A stretch of DNA of 64,000 nt from assembly GCA_022184915.1 (NCBI GenBank), contig JAGTJU010000010.1:1-64000 (forward strand), given 5' to 3'. The notes beneath the pieces are model-generated. The model did not search any database and was not told the DNA's origin. It worked only from the letters and a program-made list of their open reading frames with translations. How positions within the stretch are numbered: position 1 is the first letter of the stretch; each line of letters begins with the position of its first letter. Shown here piece by piece: positions 57,013 through 64,000 of the stretch. Position numbers and translations under genes: made by a program. This stretch comes from Myxococcales bacterium (GTDB lineage Bacteria > Myxococcota_A > Polyangia > Fen-1088).

Positions 57013-58376
57013 GAATTTGCCTGTTTTTGAGAGCTACTTTCCTCCGCAGGGGCCTCCTCGGCCTCCTCCGTCGGGTCGGCACCCGTCTGCACGGCGGCCA
57101 CCGCGGGCAGCTCGAACAGCTGGGCCACGGCCGCCGCGAGCATTTCGCCCACCTCCCCGGACGCTTCCTTCTTCAAGACCACTTGCGGGGCATGCAGCAG
57201 CTTGTTCGCCAGGCCCGTTGCCAAACGTTCGATGGCGCGACGGGTGCGCTCGTCGGCGCCCGGTAGGCCCGCGAGGGCCTTCTCTGCCTCGGCTTGGGCC
57301 ACGGACTGGAACCTGTTGCGAAGCGCCGTGATCGTGGGAGCCACCCCGCGTCCCCTTTGCACCTGCAGGTAGCGCAGAACCTCTTCCTCGACGAGCTGTT
57401 CGGCCTTTTCGGCCTCCTCCCGACGCCCCGCCAGGGCCGTCGCGGCTTCCTTTTGAAGGTCGTCGATGTCCCACAGGTACACGCCCGGCACGTCCGCAGC
57501 TGCGGGATCCACGTCGCGCGGCACGGCGATGTCCACCAGCACCAACGAGCGGCTCCGCCTCGTCTTTTGGATGCGGGCCACCGCGTCGCGCCCCAAGATC
57601 GGCTGCCGCGCGCCCGTGGAGGTGATCACGATGTCGGCCCGTCCGATGGCGGCCTCGAGCTGCGCGTAGTCCTCCACGGCAAACCCGTGCCGGTTGGCAA
57701 AGTCTTCGGCACGAGCCCGGGTGCGGTTGGTCACCGCCACGCGGGCGCCCTGCGCCTTGAGGGCCCGGCCTGCCAGGTCGGCCATCTTGCCAGCGCCCAC
57801 CAGCAGCACCTGCCGGCCCTCGAACCCGGCGAACACCTGGCGTGCGAGATCCACGGCCACGGAGCTCACCGACACGGACTGCCGGGCGATGCCGGTGTCG
57901 CGACGAATCCGGCGGGCGATGCGGAATGCCCGCGTGAAGCAGTCGACGAGCGTGGGACCTGCAACCCCTGCCCGGTTGGCGAGGTCGAAGGCGTCCTTCA
58001 CCTGGCCGAGGATCTGCGGCTCGCCCACGACGAGAGAATCGAGGCTCGACGCCACCCGAAACAGGTGATGCACGGCCGCGCGGCCCGCGCGGCGGTACAG
58101 GTGCGTTTCGAGCTCACCGAGGCCACCGGCGTCGGGAGGTAGCCTTTCGACCAGAAGGTCTCTCAGGGAGCTGAACGCCGTGACGCGATCCTGGACGGCC
58201 GCGTAGATCTCGACACGGTTGCAGGTGGAGATGAACGCCACCTCGCCCACCCCTGGCCGCGCCGAAAGGTTCTTGATGAACCCTTCCGCATCGGCCGGAT
58301 CAACCGCAAGGCATTCCCGTACGGCCACGGGGGCCGTGCGATGAGAGATGCCAAGGACGATGAGTTCGGACCCCAT
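57009..58376 (-). CDS. hemA: Glutamyl-tRNA reductase
   Basis: 455 aa. It makes glutamate-1-semialdehyde from Glu-tRNA. The active-site cysteine C52 lies in FISTCNRVEIYAAV; GLGISHRTAPV at the start; RIRRDTGIARQSVSVSSVAVDLA; NADPH-binding VLLVGAGKMADLAGRALK; ITSTGARQPIL; VDIAVPRDVDP. The C-terminus is Glu/Ala-rich. ATG 58376 is three bases from the hemX stop. Confidence 0.94.
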   Translation of the reverse strand: MGSELIVLGISHRTAPVAVRECLAVDPADAEGFIKNLSARPGVGEVAFISTCNRVEIYAAVQDRVTAFSSLRDLLVERLPPDAGGLGELETHLYRRAGRAAVHHLFRVASSLDSLVVGEPQILGQVKDAFDLANRAGVAGPTLVDCFTRAFRIARRIRRDTGIARQSVSVSSVAVDLARQVFAGFEGRQVLLVGAGKMADLAGRALKAQGARVAVTNRTRARAEDFANRHGFAVEDYAQLEAAIGRADIVITSTGARQPILGRDAVARIQKTRRSRSLVLVDIAVPRDVDPAAADVPGVYLWDIDDLQKEAATALAGRREEAEKAEQLVEEEVLRYLQVQRGRGVAPTITALRNRFQSVAQAEAEKALAGLPGADERTRRAIERLATGLANKLLHAPQVVLKKEASGEVGEMLAAAVAQLFELPAVAAVQTGADPTEEAEEAPAEESSSQKQANS

Positions 58377-58379
58377 GGT

Positions 58380-59183
58380 TCAGGCCAGATTCCGTACGAA
58401 ATAAGCGACCAGCACCAGCACGGCCCCACCAAACCCTCCCACCGTCAACCACGCCGCCCGCCGCCCCTGCCATCCCGCTCCCCGCCGCGCGACGATCAAC
58501 ACGCCATACGCCACCCAAGACGCCACGGCCAGCACGTATTCGGGCCGAACGACGGCTTCGCCCTGAAGCAGCCCCAACCGGGCGACGAGAACCGCCCCGG
58601 TGATGATGGCCAGGGAGAAGACCGGAAAACCCCACGACACGCAGCGTGCGGCCAGCCGGTCGAGGGTCTCGAGGGGCGCCCCGGTTGTTCGCAAGCGTGC
58701 GAAATCCTTTCGTTTCAGGCGCCTCTCCTGGATCAGATAGAGCGCCGCCAGGGCCGCAGCCAGCGCAAACAGCGCTTCGCCCACCGTGGACAGGAAAATG
58801 TGCGCCGTGGCCAGGGGGCCGGTGGGCGTGCCGGGACGGGACGCGTCAGGAAGCACGCGAGCCAGGACCAGCAGTACCAGCACGGTGGGTCCAGCGAAAG
58901 CGCCCGCAGCTGCCAGGCGGGAGCGCAGGGTTGCCAGCAGGAACCCGGCCGCCACCAGCCAGGCCACGAAGGCCATGGCCTCCGCGGTCGAGGACAATGG
59001 ATGCTGCAAACGAAAGCAGCGCACCCCGATATCGACCAGATGGACGACGAACCCCACGAGGAACACCCGACGGGCCCACAGAGCCACACGGCCACCCGCC
59101 CCGAGATGGAAGCCCAAATAGAGCCCTGACGAAAGGCCATAGGCCCCGATCTGGGCGATTTCCAACGCGGAGGAAACGTTCAC
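58380..59183 (-). CDS. CcsA/HemX-type cytochrome c assembly membrane protein
   Basis: 267 aa with seven or eight hydrophobic segments (VALWARRVFLVGFVVHLVDIG, EAMAFVAWLVAAGFLLATL, FAGPTVLVLLVLARVLP, FPVFSLAIITGAVLVARLG, PEYVLAVASWVAYGVLIVARR). Invariant histidines (VVHLVD, ATAHIFLSTVGEALFALAAALAALYLIQERRL) and the placement upstream of hemA match the HemX/CcsA family. Known HemX proteins influence HemA abundance; a role in heme handling or cytochrome c maturation is the alternative. Confidence 0.85.
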   Translation of the reverse strand: MNVSSALEIAQIGAYGLSSGLYLGFHLGAGGRVALWARRVFLVGFVVHLVDIGVRCFRLQHPLSSTAEAMAFVAWLVAAGFLLATLRSRLAAAGAFAGPTVLVLLVLARVLPDASRPGTPTGPLATAHIFLSTVGEALFALAAALAALYLIQERRLKRKDFARLRTTGAPLETLDRLAARCVSWGFPVFSLAIITGAVLVARLGLLQGEAVVRPEYVLAVASWVAYGVLIVARRGAGWQGRRAAWLTVGGFGGAVLVLVAYFVRNLA

Positions 59184-59216
59184 GACGACTGCAGTTTAAC
59201 CCCGGACATCCGCGAA

Positions 59217-59543
59217 TCACGCCCGCAGTGAGGCAACCGCTGCGAGGATGGCCCCTGGCGCATCGGCTGTCTCATCCGCGGGTATGGCCACATAGCCGGG
59301 CTCGACATCGTACGCCGCCTCGCCGATGACGACGGACGACATGAAGGCCTCGCCCCCGAGCGCATCGATGGCCTCCTGGTCCTTTACCTTGCCAACCAAC
59401 CCGTGGAGGTCATGAGCCCCCAAGGAGGCCTGCTTGAACAACGCCGCAGGTGTCAGCCTGAGACGCACCCCCGAAGGACGGGTCGTGATGACCTCACCCT
59501 GAAGGTCCACGCGATCTCCGGCCACCCAGGTGTCGATGGTCAT
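59217..59543 (-). CDS. Hypothetical protein at head of heme operon
   Basis: About 108 aa from ATG 59543 (MTIDTWVAGDRVDLQGEVITTRPSGVRL). Beta-rich, no signal peptide; middle ALFKQASLGAHDLHGLVGKVKDQEAIDALGGEAFMSSVVIGEAAYDVEPGYVAI. ATG 59570 or a TTG at 59684 would lengthen it; the internal ATG gives the most protein-like start. It ends 33 bases before hemX and is likely co-transcribed. Not recognised. Confidence 0.6.
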   Translation of the reverse strand: MTIDTWVAGDRVDLQGEVITTRPSGVRLRLTPAALFKQASLGAHDLHGLVGKVKDQEAIDALGGEAFMSSVVIGEAAYDVEPGYVAIPADETADAPGAILAAVASLRA

Positions 59544-59755
59544 CTGAGAGAGAAAGAGCCGGAGCGTCATGAAAGGCGGAGGGTCGAGGGGACGGAAGGC
59601 CTGGGCCAGGACCTTACCATCGTCAACCGGCCGCGCCAGCACAAGCGCTTGGTGCTGAAACCTCGACGCCTTCTGCCGAATCAAAGGGGACCAGCGGATG
59701 GCCGAATGGGTCGGCTATCCAGCCCAGGGCTCATGTGGTAAAGGTTCATTCATCC

Positions 59756-60085
59756 ATGGCAAGCGCGAACGTTATCGAGGTCACCGACGACAACTTTGAA
59801 TCCGATGTGCTCGGCTCCGACAAGCCCGTCTTGGTGGACTTCTGGGCTGCTTGGTGTGCGCCTTGCCGCGCGATCGCACCGCACATCGATGCCCTGGCAG
59901 ACCAGTACGCCGGCCAAGTGCGCGTGGGCAAGTGTGACATCGACGCCAACCCGAACGTGCCCTCGCAATTCGAGGTGCAGAGCATCCCCACCTTGCTCAT
60001 GTTCAAGGGCGGTCAGGTCATCGGTCAGCTCGTAGGCGCCGTACCCCGCCCCAAACTCGAAGACTTCATCAAGAAAGCAATCTGA
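59756..60085 (+). CDS. trxA: Thioredoxin
   Basis: 109 aa. Thioredoxin fold with the active site WCAPC at 33-37: VLVDFWAAWCAPCRAIAPHIDALADQYAG. cis-Pro region SIPTLLMFKGGQVIGQLVGAVPR. The usual WCGPC is here WCAPC, a variant seen in many thioredoxins. ATG 59756 (MASANVIEV); GTG 59735 would add seven residues. Cytosolic reductant for ribonucleotide reductase and other enzymes. Confidence 0.92.
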   Translation: MASANVIEVTDDNFESDVLGSDKPVLVDFWAAWCAPCRAIAPHIDALADQYAGQVRVGKCDIDANPNVPSQFEVQSIPTLLMFKGGQVIGQLVGAVPRPKLEDFIKKAI

Positions 60086-60119
60086 GGCAGCCGCCCTCGC
60101 GGCGCTCTTTGGCCCCGGT

Positions 60120-60145
60120 CCCCGGCTACAGCGCGGGAGCCGGGG
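60120..60145. terminator. Hairpin between convergent trxA and kinase genes
   Basis: CCCCGGCT, 10-base loop ACAGCGCGGG, AGCCGGGG. It can fold on both strands and may end both transcripts. No T-run on either side. Confidence 0.45.
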
Positions 60146-60189
60146 CCTTCGTATATACGGTGCCCGCGCCCGCCCGCACCCCGCGCGTG

Positions 60190-61593
60190 TCAGCCCCGCA
60201 CGAACACGGCCGCCAGAACGGCCCCCAGCACGAGAAACCCGAGGAACACCCCAACCACCACGCCTCGGTTCGACCTGCGCACCGGCATCCCCCCGGGCCT
60301 GGAACCGAGGGGCGGGGCCTCCGCCGGTGACGGCGTCTGCCGTTCCCACGGCGCTGGCCCCAGCGCGGCATTTGACGATGCCGCCGCTGCCACCGGATGA
60401 GTCGGAACCGGCGCCGAGGGGGGACCGTCCACGTCGAGGGTGACGTCCGCGTCCTGCGCGAGGGTGCTGCGCCGGTTTCCGGATTTTCGCCAGGGCCAGT
60501 CGGTGTCGTTGGCCCAGGCACGGGGATCGATGAGCTCATCGGTCACGCGCGGCACGCCGATCGAGGCCGCCGGATCCGGCTCCTCGAAATCCATGGACGT
60601 GAACGCGCGGATCTGATCCTGCAAGACCGTGTCGACCAGGCTTCCCTTGGGCTTTTTGGCCGCGCCCGAAAGAGTCATTTGGTCTTCCATGCAGCGCCGA
60701 ACCAGCTCGGAGATGTCGCGCTGGATCATCTTGAGCCCGCGCGAGAACAGATAGTGCGCAAGCGCGTCCTGCAGATCGGTAGCGGTCTGAAAGCGATCCT
60801 CGAGCCGCCTAGCCAGCGACTTGCGAACGATGTCTTCCAGTTCGGGTTCGACCTCGGGATTTTGAGCGCCAACCGGCGGAATGCGCGCGGCTCGCACGAG
60901 CTCCACGGTTTGATAGTCCGACTCCCCGTAAAAGAGCCGCCGGTTCGTGAGCATCTCGTAGAGCAAGATGCCCACCGCGAAGATGTCGGCCCGCCTGTCC
61001 ACCTCTTCACCTCGCGCCGCCTCGGGCGAGAGATAGCTCATCTTGCCCTTCACGACGCCCGGGTCGGTGTGCTCGACCTGCACGGCCGCTTTGGCCAGAC
61101 CAAAGTCTGTGACCTTCACCTCGCCGTTCTTCGAGATGAGCACGTTGGGCGGAGAGACGTCCCGGTGAACGATGTTGAGCGGCTTACCGGTCTCGGGATG
61201 GATGAGATCGTGGGCGTAGTTGAGACCTTTGCAGATCTCCATGATCACGTACACGGTCTGACCGATCGTGAGCGGCTTGTTGATGCGGCGGCGCCATTCC
61301 AGGACCGCCTTCAAGTCAACGCCATCGACGAACTCCATCACGATGAAGTAGGTGTCGTCGACGTGGCCGATGTCGAAGACCTGGACGATGTTGGCGTGCT
61401 GTAGGCTCAGCGATAGCCGCGCCTCGTCCAGGAACATCGCGATGAACTTCTTGTTCTTGGTCAGCGACGGAAGGATGCGCTTGACCGCGACGTTCTTTCG
61501 GAATCCCTGGAGGGATTCGGCCACCCCTCGGAAAACTTCCGCCATGCCTCCTGCGGCAATGCGCTCGACGATTCTGTAGCGGCTCTCAGGCAT
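60190..61593 (-). CDS. Membrane tail-anchored serine/threonine protein kinase
   Basis: 467 aa. Hanks-type kinase at 1 to about 280: GGMAEVFRG, NVAVKR with K38, HRDVSPPNVLIS (HRD 143-145), KVTDFGLAKA. After a Pro/Asp-rich linker a single hydrophobic segment at the very C-terminus (GVVVGVFLGFLVLGAVLAAVFVRG, about 444-467) ends the protein: the kinase would be anchored by its tail with no extracellular sensor. ATG 61593 (MPESRYRIVERI). A PP2C phosphatase (23500-24279) is a possible antagonist. Confidence 0.88.
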   Translation of the reverse strand: MPESRYRIVERIAAGGMAEVFRGVAESLQGFRKNVAVKRILPSLTKNKKFIAMFLDEARLSLSLQHANIVQVFDIGHVDDTYFIVMEFVDGVDLKAVLEWRRRINKPLTIGQTVYVIMEICKGLNYAHDLIHPETGKPLNIVHRDVSPPNVLISKNGEVKVTDFGLAKAAVQVEHTDPGVVKGKMSYLSPEAARGEEVDRRADIFAVGILLYEMLTNRRLFYGESDYQTVELVRAARIPPVGAQNPEVEPELEDIVRKSLARRLEDRFQTATDLQDALAHYLFSRGLKMIQRDISELVRRCMEDQMTLSGAAKKPKGSLVDTVLQDQIRAFTSMDFEEPDPAASIGVPRVTDELIDPRAWANDTDWPWRKSGNRRSTLAQDADVTLDVDGPPSAPVPTHPVAAAASSNAALGPAPWERQTPSPAEAPPLGSRPGGMPVRRSNRGVVVGVFLGFLVLGAVLAAVFVRG

Positions 61594-61622
61594 GGGTAGG
61601 GCGGTAGGGCCCCGCGTCAACC

Positions 61623-61650
61623 ACTATAGCAGAGGGCCCCCCACACACAA
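61623..61650 (-). promoter_or_regulatory. Candidate promoter of kinase gene
   Basis: On the minus strand TTGTGT (61650-61645), 16-base spacer, TATAGT (61628-61623). Leader of about 24 bases to ATG 61593. Confidence 0.4.
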
Positions 61651-61731
61651 TCGCCGGAGACGCCAGCGGAGCAGGCCAGGCGAAGAGCCCGCCGACGATG
61701 CCGGCGGGTCTTCACGAGGTGTACCAAGCGC

Positions 61732-62163
61732 TCACTCGTCAGAGGCCGCCGCGGGCGCATCGGAGAGGTCGGCGTCGAGCACCCCTCCACGACCCGCCTG
61801 AGACAGCGCCGCTTCTTCCCGTTCCGACAGCTCCTTGCAATCGATGCACAGGGTGGTCACGGGCCGGGCCATCAATCGCCGAAACGGAATGGGCTCGCCG
61901 CAGTCCTCGCAGACGTCGATGTCGCCACTTTCGAGACGCGACAGCTGTTTGGTGATTTTGCGCAGCAGGTATTTCTCGCGGTCATGCAGACGCATTTCCG
62001 TCGAGAACAGCTCTTCTTCCATCGACTCGTCGATCGAATCACGTCCGATGTTCCGTTCGTGACTCATCGAGAACGAAAGCGCACTTTGACCGGTCCTTGC
62101 CAGCCGCCCTTTTGCCTCTTCCAGTACACGCCGGATCTGCACTTTTTCGTTTTCGGAAAGCAT
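61732..62163 (-). CDS. DksA/TraR-type zinc-finger protein
   Basis: 143 aa. The zinc finger CEDCGE...CIDC uses C85, C88, C106, C109. The coiled coil region (EEELFSTEMRLHDREKYLLRKITKQLSRLESG) precedes it. DksA-type proteins enter the RNA polymerase secondary channel with ppGpp. An acidic Ala/Asp-rich tail is atypical. A good GAGGAG site precedes ATG 62163. Between clpX and the kinase gene. Confidence 0.88.
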   Translation of the reverse strand: MLSENEKVQIRRVLEEAKGRLARTGQSALSFSMSHERNIGRDSIDESMEEELFSTEMRLHDREKYLLRKITKQLSRLESGDIDVCEDCGEPIPFRRLMARPVTTLCIDCKELSEREEAALSQAGRGGVLDADLSDAPAAASDE

Positions 62164-62325
62164 CGCCGCTCCTCTTCCTGCTCGTCTCGAACTGCGGTTG
62201 GCGCGGTCCCGGGGCTCATGTGGCCTCCGGCATCCCGCGATTCCGGGCCCCGTTTTTTAGCATCCCCACCCGGCTGGGGAAGTCACACAATGATGCTGAC
62301 GGTGTTTTTTCGACACATGGACCCA

Positions 62326-62373
62326 GACCCCGGGGGCCCAGCGCGCGATCACCGGGCCGCACGCGGCGGGGTC
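62326..62373 (-). terminator. Hairpin downstream of clpX
   Basis: GACCCCG (62326-62332) pairs with CGGGGTC (62367-62373), with an inner GGCCC/GGGCC. Lies just past the clpX stop. No T-run. Confidence 0.35.
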
Positions 62374-62386
62374 GGTCTGACGAGGG

Positions 62387-63592
62387 CTAGGAGGCCTTTT
62401 TCTCGCGTACGAGCTGAGGCCGCCCACGTGACACCACCACATCCCTATTCACCACGCACTCCGTCACGCCGGTCAGCGAGGGGATGTCGTACATGACATC
62501 CAGCATGACCTCTTCGAGGATGGCCCGAAGTCCACGGGCCCCCGCGTTACGACGCGAAGCCTCTTCCGCCACACTCTGCAAGGCGTCTTCGGTGAAGCGC
62601 AACTTCACGCCTTCCATCTCGAACAGCCTCTGGTACTGCTTGACGAGGGCGTTCTTGGGGCGCCACAGGATCTCGACCAGGGCCTCGACGTCGAGCTCGT
62701 CCGCAGCCACGATGATGGGCAGGCGCCCCATGAACTCGGGGATCATCCCGAATTTGATGAGATCTTCTGTGCGCGCCAGGGAGCGCAATTCGTTTTTCGA
62801 CTGGTCGCTCTTGTCGATCTGGGCCCCAAACCCCATGCCCCCCGAGCCCACGCGGCGACGAACGATCTCTTCGAGGCCGTTGAAGGCGCCGGTGCACACG
62901 AACAGGATGTTCGAGGTGTCGACCGTGATCAGTTCCTGCTGGGGCCGGTTGCGGGAGCCGTCAGGGGTGATGCTGCAGCTCTTTCCCTCTAAAAGCTTGA
63001 GCAGAGCCTGCTGTACACCCTCTCCCGAGACGTCGCGCGTCACGGAAGGACCGCCACCGCGACGCGCGATCTTGTCGATCTCGTCGATGCAGATGATGCC
63101 CCGCGCCGCCTTTTCCGCGTCACCACCGGCGTTTCGGTAGAGCGCCTTGACCACACTATCGACATCCTCGCCCACGTAGCCCGCCTCCGTGAGCGTGGTG
63201 GCATCCGCGATGGCGAAAGGCACATCGAGCTTGCGGGCCAAGGTCTGGACGAGCAGCGTTTTGCCGCAACCGGACGGCCCCACGAGCAAAATGTTGCCCT
63301 TTTGAATCTCGACTTCGCCGCTCTTGCCCCGCTGAGCGACGCGCTTGTAGTGGTTGTAAACAGAGACCGAAAGGGCTTTTTTCGCCCGGTCCTGGCCCAC
63401 CGCGTACTTGTTCAGCTCTTCGTAAATCTCTTTCGGACGAGGAAAGCGCGGACGCTCGGCAGCCTCTTCCTTGGCGATGATGTCGTTGCAAAGAGCCACG
63501 CATTCATCGCAGATGAACACGCGCGGACCCGAGATCAGCTTTCGGACCTCGCGTCGTCGTTTTCCACAGAAGGAACAGTGGAAGTCGTCCAT
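62387..63592 (-). CDS. clpX: ClpX-type ATP-dependent unfoldase
   Basis: 401 aa from ATG 63592. Zinc-binding domain C6-C9 and C28-C31 (FHCSFCGK, FICDECVALC). Walker A LLVGPSGCGKTLLVQTLA, pore loop GYVGEDVDS, Walker B GIICIDEIDKIA. The RKH loop of canonical ClpX (RKHPQQE) reads SRNRPQQE here, and IGF appears as GMGFG, indicating a variant or a second ClpX. No clpP is adjacent. Whether it partners ClpP is not shown. Confidence 0.88.
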   Translation of the reverse strand: MDDFHCSFCGKRRREVRKLISGPRVFICDECVALCNDIIAKEEAAERPRFPRPKEIYEELNKYAVGQDRAKKALSVSVYNHYKRVAQRGKSGEVEIQKGNILLVGPSGCGKTLLVQTLARKLDVPFAIADATTLTEAGYVGEDVDSVVKALYRNAGGDAEKAARGIICIDEIDKIARRGGGPSVTRDVSGEGVQQALLKLLEGKSCSITPDGSRNRPQQELITVDTSNILFVCTGAFNGLEEIVRRRVGSGGMGFGAQIDKSDQSKNELRSLARTEDLIKFGMIPEFMGRLPIIVAADELDVEALVEILWRPKNALVKQYQRLFEMEGVKLRFTEDALQSVAEEASRRNAGARGLRAILEEVMLDVMYDIPSLTGVTECVVNRDVVVSRGRPQLVREKKAS

Positions 63593-63603
63593 CTTGATGG
63601 TTG

Positions 63604-63633
63604 AGTATTGCACCGGCGCCCACGGGCCGCCAA
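63604..63633 (-). promoter_or_regulatory. Candidate promoter of clpX
   Basis: Minus strand TTGGCG (63633-63628), 18-base spacer, AATACT (63609-63604). ATG is 11 bases past the -10; leader about 5 bases. Confidence 0.4.
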
Positions 63634-63729
63634 GCACTCCGCTTCAAAAAATCAGTTGCTGCGTACGAGACGTCATCCGCCCGTGACCGTTCGACGTCCT
63701 CTCGTTACCCATATCGGCCAAACTCTCAA

Positions 63730-64000
63730 ATGCTTGCGATCACTTTAGGCGACCCCACCGGAATCGGCCCCGAGGTGCTGCTCAAAGCGCTCGGGCAAAG
63801 ACCGATCGACGGCGTCGTGGTGTACGGGGACCGTGGTGTCCTGGAAGAAACGGCCCGCCAACTCGGAACGCGCGTACCACAGGGCGTGCAGATCGAGGAG
63901 GTGACCTCGCTGGCACCGCACCAGCGGGTCCCGGGCCAGCCCAACGATGCCGCGGGCCGGGCGCAAGTCGCCTACCTGGAAGCTGCCACGGAGGCGGCCA
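63730..64000 (+). CDS. pdxA: 4-hydroxythreonine-4-phosphate dehydrogenase, 3'-truncated by window edge
   Basis: First 90 codons only. From ATG 63730 the start MLAITLGDPTGIGPEVLLKAL is the signature of PdxA, the NAD-dependent enzyme of pyridoxal phosphate synthesis. VVVYGDRGVLEETARQLG and a nearby NDAAGRAQVAYLEAA follow. The frame is open to base 64000. Divergent from clpX. Confidence 0.85.
   Translation, partial: MLAITLGDPTGIGPEVLLKALGQRPIDGVVVYGDRGVLEETARQLGTRVPQGVQIEEVTSLAPHQRVPGQPNDAAGRAQVAYLEAATEAA

Overview
The window looks like a piece of chromosome from a Myxococcota (delta-proteobacterial type) bacterium. It is GC-rich and densely coded. Typical features are PEGA-domain and TPR surface proteins, an OmpA-like protein with thrombospondin type-3 calcium repeats, a collagen-like secreted protein, a Ser/Thr kinase and PP2C phosphatase, and the prkA-yeaH-spoVR set. 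The placement is inferred from gene content; no 16S gene is present. I see no prophage, insertion sequence or CRISPR array. Almost everything is core or lineage-typical.

Layout. 0-10 kb: 3'-truncated hemD, a two-domain LigD-like ligase, a decayed ACT-domain gene, HDOD protein, a 54-aa protein too small for most gene callers, a dCMP deaminase coupled to a truncated globin, YggT, PhoH, an HNH endonuclease and a GAF-type sensor kinase. 10-14 kb: three secreted or surface proteins and a RaiA-like protein. 14-19 kb: mobA and an Mpl ligase fused to an acetyltransferase, divergent from bamD, a TPR gene and truD. 19-26 kb: exbB-exbD-tonB, OmpA-like porin, PP2C, HEAT/DUF349 protein. 26-31 kb: spoVR, yeaH and prkA, read leftward. 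31-39 kb: mltG-ruvX, DUF3467, a chain of overlapping genes (PilZ-like, ldcA, YkgJ), crotonase with a tRNA-Arg abutting its start codon, aroB, and hbd-thiolase. 39-44 kb: envelope proteins. 44-53 kb: dprA-topA-(lipoprotein)-trmFO-(DUF998)-xerC-hslV-hslU, the order known from the Bacillus codY neighbourhood but without codY. 53-60 kb: LysM and CpoB-like genes behind a heme operon (hypothetical-hemX-hemA-hemC), then thioredoxin. 60-64 kb: tail-anchored Ser/Thr kinase, DksA-like protein, a ClpX variant and the start of pdxA.

Four genes have broken frames: hemD, the ACT-domain gene, the sensor kinase and prkA. Every break except the ACT-gene deletion can be explained by one extra base. That suggests base-level assembly error for hemD, the kinase and prkA. 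The ACT gene also lacks about half a domain and is probably a real pseudogene.

The most unusual observations are: (1) a structured leader in front of the cpoB/ybgF-like gene, with a 9-bp closing helix ending three bases before the AUG and two mutually exclusive 7-bp hairpins inside; (2) the Mpl-GNAT fusion; (3) a tRNA-Arg whose 3' end lies two bases from a crotonase start codon; (4) several genes whose -10 box sits 6-13 bases from the start codon, suggesting leaderless or near-leaderless mRNAs; (5) an NlpC/P60-like lipoprotein that appears to lack its nucleophilic cysteine. I found no clear new multi-gene system.
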